Notes: generated by a model from the letters alone, not told the origin. Positions 31,073 to 43,388 are shown, numbered from the stretch's first letter. The stretch: 64,000 nucleotides of DNA from Alkalimarinus sediminis (GCF_026427595.1 NZ_CP101527.1:1063001-1127000), one strand, 5' to 3'. Numbers and translations are program-made.

Positions 31073-32074
31073 TTATGCTGATTGCTGTTTTGTACTTGTA
31101 CTTGCAGTTGCAGTTGCAGTTGCAGTTGCAGTTGAAGTTGAAGGCTCTTTTCTCTCTCGAACTTCAGCCGAGACAACTCTGTTACGGCCGCCGTTTTTGG
31201 CTTTATAGAGTGCTTTGTCAGACCTTTCCATTAAGGATTCAACGGTTTCATTATTCCTGAATGTGGCGGTGCCTAAGCTAATGGTGACAGGTATGATCTT
31301 ATCACTATGAACAAAACGAGTTTTAGTAACCGCTAGCCTTAATCTCTCGGCAATAATTCGAGCACCTACCTCATTGGTTTTGTTGAGTAACACGACAAAC
31401 TCTTCGCCGCCACTTCTAAAGCACAAGTCGCTCTTTCTTGCAGAGTTACTCATGCAGTCAACAAGCTGTTTTAAAATATCATCACCTGCTGCATGTCCGT
31501 ATTGGTCATTGATATTTTTGAAGTGGTCGATATCAATAGTGACGATAGATAGAGGGTGGTTGTGTCGTTTTGATATCTCTGCCTCGCGACTCAGTGCCGC
31601 ATCCAGAGCTCGCTTGTTCCCGCAGCCTGTGAGCGCATCTTGTAGTGAGGCGTCCAGTGCTTGCTTATACATGAGAGCATTCTTGAGTGGAAATACTAAT
31701 GTCCCCATCAGTCTTTCCAAAATAGCGAGCTCTTCTTCTTTAAACTTTTTAGAGCGTGTAAAGCTGACTTCACCTAAATTGTCATTCTGAAGTTTTAGTT
31801 TGTAGCTGCATGAGTGAGCGGCCCGTTTTTCGGATGTAATGTAGTTGCCAGCTTTTTCACAGCTGTATTCGAACTGGTCAAAACTAATGAGTTTGCCCAC
31901 TTCTTCGACAAACATATTAATGATGTGTTTAATATCGAGTGTTGTCTGTAGGCGGCGTGTTAAGCGAGAAATAATGTCATCGCTGTCAGCTAGGTGTTTT
32001 GATAGCTCGTTATAGGTGGAAACCAATCGTGCCTTTGTAAAATCAACGGTGTCCGCTTTTTTCTTTGTGGTCAT
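31073..32074 (-). CDS. GAF-GGDEF diguanylate cyclase
   Basis: Predicted to make c-di-GMP from two GTP. An N-terminal GAF-like region (about 30-140) precedes a GGDEF domain (about 165-300) with an active GGEEF signature at 222-226. An RxxD inhibitory site (RKSD, 213-216) sits five residues upstream, so product inhibition is likely. No membrane segment: cytoplasmic. ATG 32074 has a GGGAGCGAG box; an upstream in-frame ATG at 32098 does not. The extreme C-terminus is a Thr/Ala/Ser dipeptide repeat encoded by a hexanucleotide run. 333 aa, monocistronic. Confidence 0.9.
   Translation of the reverse strand: MTTKKKADTVDFTKARLVSTYNELSKHLADSDDIISRLTRRLQTTLDIKHIINMFVEEVGKLISFDQFEYSCEKAGNYITSEKRAAHSCSYKLKLQNDNLGEVSFTRSKKFKEEELAILERLMGTLVFPLKNALMYKQALDASLQDALTGCGNKRALDAALSREAEISKRHNHPLSIVTIDIDHFKNINDQYGHAAGDDILKQLVDCMSNSARKSDLCFRSGGEEFVVLLNKTNEVGARIIAERLRLAVTKTRFVHSDKIIPVTISLGTATFRNNETVESLMERSDKALYKAKNGGRNRVVSAEVRERKEPSTSTATATATATASTSTKQQSA
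31091..31144. repeat. Hexanucleotide microsatellite inside the cyclase gene
   Basis: Nine consecutive 6-bp units: two TGTACT, five TGCAGT and two of TGAAGT type. On the coding (minus) strand they encode alternating Thr with Ala or Ser at the protein end. Changes in copy number keep the frame. Confidence 0.92.
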
Positions 32075-32348
32075 TGTCTCGCTCCCGAATAGCGGCAAAT
32101 TACTGCTGTTAATGCTCGTTATCGTTACTTTCGGGTGTATAAGCGATAATTATGCCATGGTAGATAATTTCATATAAAACAGAAGGATGGCTAGTTTAGG
32201 GACGGATGGTAATTGCCGCGTGGCAATAAAATGACGCTTTTCATTAAAAGATAATTTCATCTCTTAAATTCAGCGAACTATATCACCGTAGTTATAATAC
32301 TATGTGATAAAATGCCGCTAATTTACGTTTGTAGGCTAAGAACCCCCT

Positions 32349-33038
32349 ATGAGATTTCAGGCACCAGAAAGTCTTTCTGAGCAAATCGCTCAGCATATTG
32401 GCCATAAAATTATTACGGCACAATTAAAACCCAAAGAGCGAATTCAAGAGCTTAAGGTCGCAAAAGAGCTTGATGTAAGCCGCGGCTCTGTGCGCGAAGC
32501 GCTGTTAATCCTAGAGCGTCGTCACTTGGTTAATATCTATCCGAGAAAAGGCGCTGTCGTATCAGAGCTTTCTGCTCACCATATTAACTGCTTGTATGAT
32601 ATCTATATTAGCTTACTGTCGATGCTTGTCACCACCTTTGCTATTCTCTGGAAAGAGGGCGATTTAGATGAAATGATGGGGCAGATTACTAAAATTAATA
32701 AGCTAACCTCTTCACCTGAAAAACCGGTAGATGAAATCGTAGACACAGGCTTTACGCTGATGAGTATGATTTACCCCATCGTTAACAACTCATACCTAGA
32801 AGAAACACTCGAGAACTTTAAACCAGGCGTTAGCAGAACCTACTATCTAGCCATGAAGCCGAGACAAGAACAGTTAGATAAAACTAAACAATTCTTCAAT
32901 CAATTGGTGAGTGCAGTACTGAAAAGGGATCAACCAGCTATCGAGCAGATAGTCACTGAATATGGCGAGCTGCAACGTTCATTGGCTTTACAAGAACTTA
33001 AAGCCTCGGGTTTTGAAACAGAGTCGTATTCTAGATAA
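32349..33038 (+). CDS. GntR-family regulator (FCD type)
   Basis: 229 aa. The N-terminal winged helix has the GntR pattern ELKVAKELDVSRGSVREALLILE; the C-terminal helical part is the effector/oligomerisation domain of the FCD/VanR group. The ligand is unknown. A GntR regulator holds the same place before smc in Pseudomonas (PA1526-PA1527, from memory). Ends 80 bases before smc, possibly the same transcript. Confidence 0.9.
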   Translation: MRFQAPESLSEQIAQHIGHKIITAQLKPKERIQELKVAKELDVSRGSVREALLILERRHLVNIYPRKGAVVSELSAHHINCLYDIYISLLSMLVTTFAILWKEGDLDEMMGQITKINKLTSSPEKPVDEIVDTGFTLMSMIYPIVNNSYLEETLENFKPGVSRTYYLAMKPRQEQLDKTKQFFNQLVSAVLKRDQPAIEQIVTEYGELQRSLALQELKASGFETESYSR

Positions 33039-33118
33039 CAGGATATTCAATACCCACACTGAGTGCTGTAGCCAATGAATAGCTTCGCTTATAAATATTT
33101 AGCTAAATAGGTAGGTTG

Positions 33119-36100
33119 ATGAGATTAAAGTCGATCAAGCTCGCGGGTTTTAAATCATTTGTTGACCCGACGACAGTGCCATTTCCTACCAACTTGGCTG
33201 CGGTTGTTGGCCCTAATGGTTGCGGTAAATCGAATATAATCGATGCCGTCAGATGGGTTATGGGTGAAAGCTCTGCAAAGCATTTGCGCGGCGAATCTAT
33301 GACGGATGTTATATTCAATGGTTCAAATGGTCGCAAACCGGTAGGGCAAGCATCGATAGAGTTGGTCTTTGATAACAGCGAAGGTAAGCTTGTTGGCGAA
33401 TATGCTCAATTTAATGAGATCTCTATCAGGCGAAAAGTAACCCGCGAAGCCCAGTCTTTCTACTACCTAAACGGTATTAAATGTCGCCGTCGTGATATTA
33501 CCGATCTATTCCTCGGCACAGGCTTAGGGCCAAGAAGTTATGCCATTATCGAACAAGGGATGATTTCGAAGTTAATTGAGTCAAAACCTGAAGAGCTTAG
33601 GGTCTTTTTAGAAGAAGCAGCAGGTATCTCTAAATACAAAGAGCGACGGCGAGATACCGAAAGGCGAATGAAACGTACTGAAGAAAACCTTGAGCGCTTA
33701 TCAGATATTCGCGATGAGCTCGAACGGCAGTTATCTCACCTTCATAAACAGGCACAGGCAGCAGAAAAATACACCGAACTAAAGAAAGAAGAACGCCTGA
33801 AAAACGCTCAGCTAAATGCCGTAAAATGGCGAGATTTAGACCGCAAGGTTGCTGATAAGCGGTCTGAGGTGAGTGCATTAGAGTTAGCACTCGAAGAAAT
33901 TTTATATGCACGTACCTCTAATGACACACTGTCTGAGCAGTTGAGGGTTGAGCAACATGACAGTAATGAGGAGTTTAACCGAGTACAGGCACGCTACTAC
34001 GAGTCAGGCGCTGAAATAGCACGAGTTGAACAAAGCCTGCAGCATCAGAAAGAACGTGCTGCCCAGTTGGATAGAGAGCTTAAAGAGGTTGTCTCTTCAA
34101 TTGAAGAGCTTAAAGAAGAGTTGGCTACAGATCAGCAACGCCTTGATGATATTGAAATAGAGTACGAAACCCTCCTTCCGGAGTTAGAAGAAAGTAACGC
34201 CCAGTCAGAAGAGTCCTCAGAAAAGCTAGCCGCTATGGAAGATGAAATGCAACGGTGGCAGCACGATTGGGACCAGTTTAATCAACAATCTTCAGATGCT
34301 CGTCAACGAGCTGAGGTTGAGCAATCTCGAATAAGACAGAGTGAGCAATCGCTGGTTCGCATAGGGGACAAAGCAACACGCTTACAAGAAGAACTTAATA
34401 GCTTACAAGGGCAGAACGACCATACTGTTATTGATGAGCTGAAAGAGCAAATTGCTGAAAAAGAGATGATCGTTGAAGATGCTCGTATAGTTAAACTAGA
34501 GGCATCTGAAGTCATCTCTGCAAGTCGAGATGCTATTAGCCAGCTAGAACAGCAGCTCGCAGAACGGCGTAATACCTATCAACAAGATACCGGTATGTTA
34601 GCCTCAAAGGTCGCGCTACAAAAAGGGGCTTTGGGCGATGACGACCAAGACCGAGTTAACTGGTTTAAAGCGCAAGGCATAGATACTGGCTCACCACTTA
34701 CTCAACAATTGACAGTCCGTGGCGGCTGGGATGTCGCCGTAGAGGTGGTTTTGGGTCGTTTGCTGCAAAGCATCAAAGTGCCGTCGCTCGATTCTGTGAA
34801 GGCTCTATCGTCCTCGGAGGTTGCTGTAGCGGTATCGTTATTCGAAGATGCTGAAGAGTCAAATATAGAGCGAGTTAATGAGGGATCAGAGCAGCCCACT
34901 ACCCAGACCCCTCTTGCCGATTATGTAGATGGTGCAGATTTTTATAAAGGTATACTACAAAAAGTTTATACCGCTCAAAGCATGACAGAAGCCATCTCTA
35001 ATCGACAAACATTGCAATCAGATGAGTCCATCGTATTGGCTGACGGTACCTGGGTCGGTCGACACTGGGTTAAGCTTGGTAAGAAAGATGCCGTTGGCAG
35101 TGGCTTGATACAGCGTCAAAAAGAGATTGATGAATTAACAAAGGTTGTTGCCGAACAGCGTGAAGCGATTTCAGCGTTGCAATCTGAAGTGGATAACGCT
35201 CGCAGTAACTTACAAGATAACGAAGTCAAGTTAGAAACTGCTGCAAGAAACGTCTCAGATGCTGAAAGAGCGCTCTCTTTACTGATGTCGCAGCTAAGCT
35301 CTACAGAGGTGAAGTTTGAACAGATTCAGGCCCGAGTCAGTCGAACAAAAGAGGATCTAGAAGATCTTACAATTCAGAAAGAGCAAGAGTTAGAGGTACT
35401 TGAAGAGTCCCGTATCAATTGGCAGGCTGCCATGGATGAAATGGACAAAAATGCCGACGAGAGAGAGATTCAACTGCAGCGGCGTGACGAAATTCGGGCA
35501 TCTCTAGATAACTACCGTCAGCAGGCAAGGCATCAGCGTGATACCTCTCATCAGTTACAGTTAAAAGTCCAAGCAGCCAAAAACCAAAAAGAGACATTAT
35601 CATCGACGATCTACAAATTAACGTTGCAGTTAGAGCGCAGCAATGAGCGATATCAGATGTTAATGGAAAACAGCGAGACCAATGCCGACCCGGTAGAAGA
35701 GTTACAAATACGGTTGGAAGAGCTGCTTGAGAATAGGCTTGGTGAAGAGGAACTGCTTAACTCAGCGCGAGATAATCTTGAACGAGTTGATGCACTAATA
35801 AGAGATCAAGAGCGGGTACGAAACGAATCAGAGCAAAAGCTCAATGACATTAGAGGTAGGCTCGAGCGAGAACGGATGGATGCTCAAGCCCTTGAAATTC
35901 ACAGAACCGGCATTGAAGAGCAGCTGACCAAAGACAGCTTCGACCTGCAAGCGGTGCTCAATATTTTGCCAGAAGAGGCAGAAGAGAAAGTTTGGGTGGC
36001 AGAGCTTGAAAAGATAGGCAATCGTATTCAGCGGTTAGGAGCAATTAATTTAGCTGCTATCGACGAATATAAGGTTCAAAGTGAACGTAAAACCTATCTA

Positions 36101-36649
36101 GATGCACAAGATGCCGACCTCAAAGAAGCTCTGGAAACATTAGAGTCAGCCATCCGAAAAATTGACCGAGAAACTCGAGCAAGATTTAAAGAGACCTACG
36201 ATAAAGTTAACAACGGGCTGCAAGAGCTATTTCCAAAAGTATTTGGTGGAGGCAGTGCTTATCTCGATCTAACGGGGGACGATCTACTAGAAACCGGTGT
36301 TTCGATTATGGCGCGGCCACCAGGAAAGAAAAACTCAACAATACATCTACTGTCGGGAGGGGAGAAAGCGCTTACCGCTATTGCGTTAATCTTTTCGATC
36401 TTCCAATTGAATCCTGCACCTTTCTGTATGTTGGATGAAGTAGATGCACCACTCGATGACGCTAACGTCGCTAGATATGCCAATATGGTTAAAGAGATGT
36501 CTAGTCAGGTGCAATTTATCTATATCACCCACAACAAAATCGCCATGGAAATGGCTGACCAGTTAATGGGGGTGACAATGCACGAACCAGGTGTATCCAG
36601 GTTGGTCTCAGTTGATGTAGAGGAAGCTGCAAAACTGGCATCGGCCTAA
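33119..36649 (+). CDS. smc: Chromosome partition protein Smc
   Basis: 1176-aa condensin ATPase, partner of ScpAB. Walker A GPNGCGKSNIIDAVRWVMG is near the N-terminus. Two long coiled coils flank a hinge at about 510-650 (VNWFKAQGIDTGSPL onward). The C-terminal head has LLSGGEKALTAIAL and Walker B FCMLDEVDAPLDDANV. ATG 33119 is used; the in-frame TTG at 33116 directly precedes it. First of smc-zipA-ligA. Confidence 0.97.
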   Translation: MRLKSIKLAGFKSFVDPTTVPFPTNLAAVVGPNGCGKSNIIDAVRWVMGESSAKHLRGESMTDVIFNGSNGRKPVGQASIELVFDNSEGKLVGEYAQFNEISIRRKVTREAQSFYYLNGIKCRRRDITDLFLGTGLGPRSYAIIEQGMISKLIESKPEELRVFLEEAAGISKYKERRRDTERRMKRTEENLERLSDIRDELERQLSHLHKQAQAAEKYTELKKEERLKNAQLNAVKWRDLDRKVADKRSEVSALELALEEILYARTSNDTLSEQLRVEQHDSNEEFNRVQARYYESGAEIARVEQSLQHQKERAAQLDRELKEVVSSIEELKEELATDQQRLDDIEIEYETLLPELEESNAQSEESSEKLAAMEDEMQRWQHDWDQFNQQSSDARQRAEVEQSRIRQSEQSLVRIGDKATRLQEELNSLQGQNDHTVIDELKEQIAEKEMIVEDARIVKLEASEVISASRDAISQLEQQLAERRNTYQQDTGMLASKVALQKGALGDDDQDRVNWFKAQGIDTGSPLTQQLTVRGGWDVAVEVVLGRLLQSIKVPSLDSVKALSSSEVAVAVSLFEDAEESNIERVNEGSEQPTTQTPLADYVDGADFYKGILQKVYTAQSMTEAISNRQTLQSDESIVLADGTWVGRHWVKLGKKDAVGSGLIQRQKEIDELTKVVAEQREAISALQSEVDNARSNLQDNEVKLETAARNVSDAERALSLLMSQLSSTEVKFEQIQARVSRTKEDLEDLTIQKEQELEVLEESRINWQAAMDEMDKNADEREIQLQRRDEIRASLDNYRQQARHQRDTSHQLQLKVQAAKNQKETLSSTIYKLTLQLERSNERYQMLMENSETNADPVEELQIRLEELLENRLGEEELLNSARDNLERVDALIRDQERVRNESEQKLNDIRGRLERERMDAQALEIHRTGIEEQLTKDSFDLQAVLNILPEEAEEKVWVAELEKIGNRIQRLGAINLAAIDEYKVQSERKTYLDAQDADLKEALETLESAIRKIDRETRARFKETYDKVNNGLQELFPKVFGGGSAYLDLTGDDLLETGVSIMARPPGKKNSTIHLLSGGEKALTAIALIFSIFQLNPAPFCMLDEVDAPLDDANVARYANMVKEMSSQVQFIYITHNKIAMEMADQLMGVTMHEPGVSRLVSVDVEEAAKLASA

Positions 36650-36896
36650 TAATTTCGTTAAGCGGTTCAAAACAATGACGACTTAACGATAAAAAAGTGA
36701 TTGTATATCAGTAAATACTATTCAGAATTGCTGTGCCTACCGTTACAATTGGCATTGAATAGTAATTTTTTGTTAATCTAGAGTTTTGTTATCGTTATTA
36801 ATATGTTTGCAAGAATAAACAGCGGCAGTGCAGTTGCGTGTTGTTAGCTGAATATTAGTCGAATCTGCAAACATCGACATGGTTAATACTAAGAAA

Positions 36897-37934
36897 ATGG
36901 ATATGAATCTACGAGAATGGTTAGCGGTTTTAGGCGGTGTGGTCATCGCTGGAATAGTGATAGATGGGATTCGCCGAATGAGGCGTGCCAAACGTGATTC
37001 GATGGAGATATCCCTCGGCATGGGGGGGGAAATCGAAAATAGCCCACTCGATGAAGGGTTTAACCCTGAATTGCCAAATGGTGGTGCTCGATTAGCAGGC
37101 AGCGCCCGAGCAAATAGTGCAGATGATTTTGCACCGGTGGATGAGACTGAAACCGCTATTGCGAGTGAAGAGAGTACTCGAATAGAGCCCTCTATCAAAA
37201 TGAGCGCGTTCGATCAGCCTCATAGTGAAGATGAAAATCTTTCTGCGCCCAGAGTTGTTGCTCGTGAACCACAAGACTCTGTGAACGTCGAATCGTCAGA
37301 GCAGCTTGCAGAAACAGAAACAGTCACTAACACCGATAAGATATGTGCGACTAAGCCTCAAGGTCTGAATGCACGGGGCACAGCGGACGATACGAAACCC
37401 AAATCTAAGATGACCTTTGGGGAAGGGCTTAAAGCATCCAATGCTAAAGCAAAACCTACTAAAGCTAAAACCAAGCGGGCAAACCGTAATACGCCTCCCA
37501 AGCCTGCTCAGGAAGTGATTGTACTCAATGTCATGTCTAAGCAAGCTGAAGGATTCAAAGGTGGTGAGTTAAGAAAGCTGCTAGAAGCCTGTGGTGTAGA
37601 ACATGGGGATATGTCTATTTTTCATCGTCATGAAGATACTGTTGATAGCCCCGTTCAATTTAGTGTTGCCAATGCAGTTGAGCCTGGATATTTTCCCAAA
37701 GAGCAATTAGATAGCATGGTCACGCCGGGGATCTCTTTCTTTATGAGCCTGCCAGGGCCTGATGATAATATGAGAGCATTTGACTATATGGTTGAAACCG
37801 CACAGTGCGTCGTGAGAAATCTTTCTGGTGAGATGAAAGACGAACGTAGAAGCGATATGACCCCGCAAACCCTGGAGCACTGCCGCCAGCGAATTCGTGA
37901 CTTTGAGCGAAGGCAGTTAGCAGCAAAGTGTTAA
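36897..37934 (+). CDS. zipA: Cell division protein ZipA
   Basis: Inner-membrane anchor for FtsZ. One N-terminal membrane helix in LREWLAVLGGVVIAGIVIDG, then RRMRRAKR, a long variable acidic/Ala-Lys-rich linker (about 30-205) and the C-terminal FtsZ-binding domain (from VIVLNVMSKQAEGFKGGEL). An ATG at 36879 extends it by six residues; 36897 (MDMNLREWL) fits the family better, but neither has a good Shine-Dalgarno. The smc-zipA-ligA order is as in Pseudomonas. Confidence 0.93.
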   Translation: MDMNLREWLAVLGGVVIAGIVIDGIRRMRRAKRDSMEISLGMGGEIENSPLDEGFNPELPNGGARLAGSARANSADDFAPVDETETAIASEESTRIEPSIKMSAFDQPHSEDENLSAPRVVAREPQDSVNVESSEQLAETETVTNTDKICATKPQGLNARGTADDTKPKSKMTFGEGLKASNAKAKPTKAKTKRANRNTPPKPAQEVIVLNVMSKQAEGFKGGELRKLLEACGVEHGDMSIFHRHEDTVDSPVQFSVANAVEPGYFPKEQLDSMVTPGISFFMSLPGPDDNMRAFDYMVETAQCVVRNLSGEMKDERRSDMTPQTLEHCRQRIRDFERRQLAAKC

Positions 37935-37956
37935 AGTACGGCTACTAAGCCAATAA

Positions 37957-40119
<2,163 letters not shown>

Positions 40120-40214
40120 CTTGTCGCTTATACACGAGGTTTCGTATAGTTAATAAGCAGTTGTATAAGCGTCTCTTAGCCGCGAAGCAGTGTTCAATAA
40201 ATGTTACCCTGACC

Positions 40215-41213
40215 CTAATAATGCGTTTTGTATTGCGAAGGCGAAACCCCAAACCAAAGCTTAAAGGCTTTCGAAAAAGTGCTCAAATCAGCATAACCCA
40301 AAACCTGCGCCAAGTTAGTGAGGTTGGTGTTGGGGGCACTTAAAAACTCTTGCGCCATTTCTTGTCTAACCTGATCCAGAATTTGCTGAAAATTGGTAGA
40401 CTCTTTTGTCAAACGTCTCTGTAGAGAGCGCTCTTTTAACCCCATCAATTGCGCAATATTCTTGAGTGAACAAGCGCCTTTAGGCAGTAAATCTCGCATT
40501 AAAAGGCTAACCTGATTGACGATATCATGCTTTCTTGAGCGTTCAAGTTCGTCTAGATAACTCCCCAAAAATTGGTTGATTTCAGGTTCAAAGGAGCCAA
40601 GGGGCGCGTTCAATAATTTGGCATCAAAAACCAAACCATTAAACTCTTGCTGAAAGGATATAGGGGCGTGGAATAGCATATTGTAGGGGGCTAAATCTGG
40701 CGGAGCTTGATGCTGAAAATAAACAGCTCTGGGGTTCCAGCCTTTGCCAACGTATAACCGGATTAAACTACAACCAATACCTAGTGATAAATCACAAATT
40801 TGCCGGCAGTGATCTTCACCGTGTAAGTGCGGGATATATTTGATGATGGCAATCTCATCTTTTACTTCCAAGCTAAACGTGCCCGCTTCTGTACGGAGGT
40901 GAATATATTTCTCGAGTGCTTTGTAGGCATCATGAAAGGTTAAAGACTTTCGCATCATTAAACCAAGCGGCCCTAATACTGAAATGCCTTGTCGCTGAGA
41001 TAGCAAAAGGCAGAAGCATGGGCAAGATAATGCTTTAGCTGATAAATCATACAAACGAGTTAGCACTTCACCACTGATCATTTGGTCAAAATCGTTAAGA
41101 ATAGCTGCATCCAAACCCGCTTGATTGGCCAGCTCTTCGGGGTTGCCACCTAGCTCTTTTACTAGGTCTGAATACCCCATTAGGGAAGCCGTACTGGCTA
41201 ACAATACGCCCAT
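40215..41213 (-). CDS. AraC-family regulator with N-terminal sensor domain
   Basis: 332 aa. The N-terminal two thirds match the arabinose-binding-like domain of OruR/ArgR-type AraC proteins; the C-terminal HTH pair includes LTNLAQVLGYADLSTFSKAFKLWFGVSPSQY. Such proteins often control metabolism of fatty acids or amino acids. Divergent from the acetoacetate-decarboxylase-family gene, its likely target. Ligand unknown. Confidence 0.92.
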   Translation of the reverse strand: MGVLLASTASLMGYSDLVKELGGNPEELANQAGLDAAILNDFDQMISGEVLTRLYDLSAKALSCPCFCLLLSQRQGISVLGPLGLMMRKSLTFHDAYKALEKYIHLRTEAGTFSLEVKDEIAIIKYIPHLHGEDHCRQICDLSLGIGCSLIRLYVGKGWNPRAVYFQHQAPPDLAPYNMLFHAPISFQQEFNGLVFDAKLLNAPLGSFEPEINQFLGSYLDELERSRKHDIVNQVSLLMRDLLPKGACSLKNIAQLMGLKERSLQRRLTKESTNFQQILDQVRQEMAQEFLSAPNTNLTNLAQVLGYADLSTFSKAFKLWFGVSPSQYKTHY

Positions 41214-41307
41214 TAATTTATTACCTCACCGCTGTTGTTTTTATTTGCTGCTACTGCTCTATCGTTTTGTAATCTCGAAGCCGATTAAAAATTATTACTA
41301 ATGTCGT

Positions 41308-41339
41308 ATTATGACAATTAATAGACATTATTTGACAAT
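41308..41339 (+). promoter_or_regulatory. Candidate AraC-type direct-repeat operator
   Basis: ATTATGACAAT (41308-41318) and ATTATTTGACAAT (41327-41339) form a direct repeat; their TGACAAT cores are 21 bases apart, two helical turns, as expected for an AraC-family dimer. Sited in the divergent intergenic region. Confidence 0.45.
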
Positions 41340-41481
41340 CTATTTTTATCTAAACGCGTAAATTTTAATTGTCGATAAACCTATCAATTGTTACCGGCAA
41401 AAGATCCAATGGCTTATGCAAGTTTATGAACTATTAGAATCTACCAATGCTCTCTTCTTAACATTCACGAGTACATCATAA

Positions 41482-42267
41482 ATGAACCAAACTTATAAAA
41501 ATGACCCTTTCTTTCAGTTTCCGCTAACATCAAAAATCACTACCATGGGGGAGGTGCAGTTGCCGATGTTTTTTTTGGATGCCTCTAATTTGATTGCGGT
41601 GTTCAGGGCCGATGCTGAGGGGGTTGATAAACTACTGCAGGGTACTGGCCTGAGTTCAGCTTTGTCGTTGGCAGGTAAGCCTTTAGTGTTTATTAGTCTT
41701 TATGAATATAGAGAGAGTACGGTAGGCCCATACAACGAAGTGGGGATTGCTTTGCCGGTTATACCAGACGGTATGAAAAGACCTAATAGTGAACTTCGTG
41801 ACTTGCTCAGTGGCACTGATGAATCTGTGATTGGTTGGCATATTATAAATTTGCCTGTTAACACTAAAGAAGCGGATGCAGCAGGCAAAGAAATTTGGGG
41901 CTACCCTAAGTTTGTTGCTGAGATTCCATTTCGCTTAAATAATCGTGATTTCTTATGTGAGGTTAAGGACCCTAAAGGCGGAAATATTATGAGTCTTGGC
42001 GGCAAACTGAATCTAGGGGTCAAAAGTGTTGCTCTGAGTGGTGTGACTTACTCGCATTTGAACAACCAGCTGCTACGTTCTTCGGTTAATGCCCGAGGTA
42101 ACTACAAGGCTTATTTTGCCCACCAATTAAAACTGACGATAGGTGTGAGCCAACATATAATGGCTAAAAATCTCAGAAGGTTAGGGCTTGAGAATAGCCG
42201 TCCGGTTATGGCTTTAGCGTGCCAAAACTTTCAGTCGCGGCTTAGTGATGTAGCTGTTATAAGTTGA
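41482..42267 (+). CDS. Acetoacetate decarboxylase family protein
   Basis: 261 aa with the ADC fold. The Schiff-base Lys is probably in EIWGYPKFVAEIPF. In clostridial acetoacetate decarboxylase this site reads AYPKK (Lys115-Lys116); here the second Lys, which tunes the pKa of the first, is Phe. Acetoacetate decarboxylation is therefore doubtful; related enzymes act as aldolase-dehydratases or on other keto acids. Alone in its unit, divergent from the AraC regulator. Substrate unknown. Confidence 0.85.
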   Translation: MNQTYKNDPFFQFPLTSKITTMGEVQLPMFFLDASNLIAVFRADAEGVDKLLQGTGLSSALSLAGKPLVFISLYEYRESTVGPYNEVGIALPVIPDGMKRPNSELRDLLSGTDESVIGWHIINLPVNTKEADAAGKEIWGYPKFVAEIPFRLNNRDFLCEVKDPKGGNIMSLGGKLNLGVKSVALSGVTYSHLNNQLLRSSVNARGNYKAYFAHQLKLTIGVSQHIMAKNLRRLGLENSRPVMALACQNFQSRLSDVAVIS

Positions 42268-42326
42268 GTTTGGATTGTGGCCTGACATCGCCTGTAGCAG
42301 TGGTTAGATAGCTTGAGTGGTAATAT

Positions 42327-43388
42327 TTAGGGCTGTAACGGTATCGTTTCACCAGAAAAATCATGTGAGCTGTACTGAAAGCGTAACGAGCTATAGTATT
42401 TTGCCGCTACCAATGCTGACTCTGGCACAGCGAAACGTTTAACCTGTTTAACTGCTGCAAGCGCTGACTGATCTAGTTCTGAATGACCACTGCCTAAATA
42501 AATATAAGCATCAGTCAGTTGACCGTATGGGGTTAGTGTAAATTTAATCACCCCGCTAAACTGCTGATCTGTCTTTTTGGGTTTTACCCAACCTGCCTTG
42601 ATCTGTTTTTCCATACGCTGAAGGTAACGGTTAACCATCTTTATACGTTGTGACTCTATTTTACTGTAGGGGTCTTTAACGTCGATACCACTCAGGTTAT
42701 GGTCATCCAAAAGCTCCATATTACCTAGTACTGCTAGCATATCTTCGGATATTGCGGTGCCGGGTTGTTGATATTCATACTCTGTAGAGAGAGCGTTCTC
42801 AATTTGCGAGGGCTCTACCTTGTTACTTAATGTGCCTGGCAATAGTCTCTCTACGTTATCATGTTCAATAGATTGGTTTTCGGTATCCGATACGTTGCTT
42901 ATACTCGCGGATGGATCTATTGGGCTGCTGACAGACTTAGCAGTATTGAGTGTTGTAGGTGTATTAACAGTTCTCTGCGGGGGTTCTGCTGCTATTGGGC
43001 TTTGCGTTACAGGTGCCAGAGGGGTGGATTGCTTAGTCGTAGTGGGTTTGCCAGGCGTTATTGACCTAACAGATTTATCCGTATTGTTAGACGATGCGAA
43101 GCTATCGGCATTGTGTTGAGTTGGATGTTCTTCTGATAACGACTCTTCTAACAATGACTCTTCTGGTGATGACTCTAGAATTGAATGCAGCTCATCAAGT
43201 TCTTCTTGTTGCGGATAGATAGGGGAGGGTTGAAGAGTGATCTCGACAGTAGTTTTAGTTGTTGTGTTAGCTTGCAGAGACGATAACCACGCTCTTGCAT
43301 CTAGCCAGCTCCACGCAACAACATGTAATAAAATACTCAGACTTAAAAGAGTTAAGAAAATAACGTGTGATCGTTTATTTCTCTTCAT
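42327..43388 (-). CDS. TonB/TolA-like C-terminal domain protein
   Basis: 353 aa: one N-terminal membrane helix (HVIFLTLLSLSILLHVVAW), a long Ser/Thr/Pro/Glu-rich periplasmic spacer (about 45-220) and a C-terminal TonB-type domain (GVIKFTLTPYGQLTDAYIYL, with SGHSELDQSALAAVK). It would sit in the inner membrane and span the periplasm. No ExbB/ExbD genes are adjacent, so a role as an energy transducer is only possible. Twelve bases after mnmC, the same transcript. Confidence 0.85.
   Translation of the reverse strand: MKRNKRSHVIFLTLLSLSILLHVVAWSWLDARAWLSSLQANTTTKTTVEITLQPSPIYPQQEELDELHSILESSPEESLLEESLSEEHPTQHNADSFASSNNTDKSVRSITPGKPTTTKQSTPLAPVTQSPIAAEPPQRTVNTPTTLNTAKSVSSPIDPSASISNVSDTENQSIEHDNVERLLPGTLSNKVEPSQIENALSTEYEYQQPGTAISEDMLAVLGNMELLDDHNLSGIDVKDPYSKIESQRIKMVNRYLQRMEKQIKAGWVKPKKTDQQFSGVIKFTLTPYGQLTDAYIYLGSGHSELDQSALAAVKQVKRFAVPESALVAAKYYSSLRFQYSSHDFSGETIPLQP

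Noticed and set aside
42327-43388. Annotating this gene as tonB
   Set aside because: The C-terminal domain fits, but exbB and exbD are absent nearby and the spacer lacks the usual Pro-Lys/Pro-Glu repeats.
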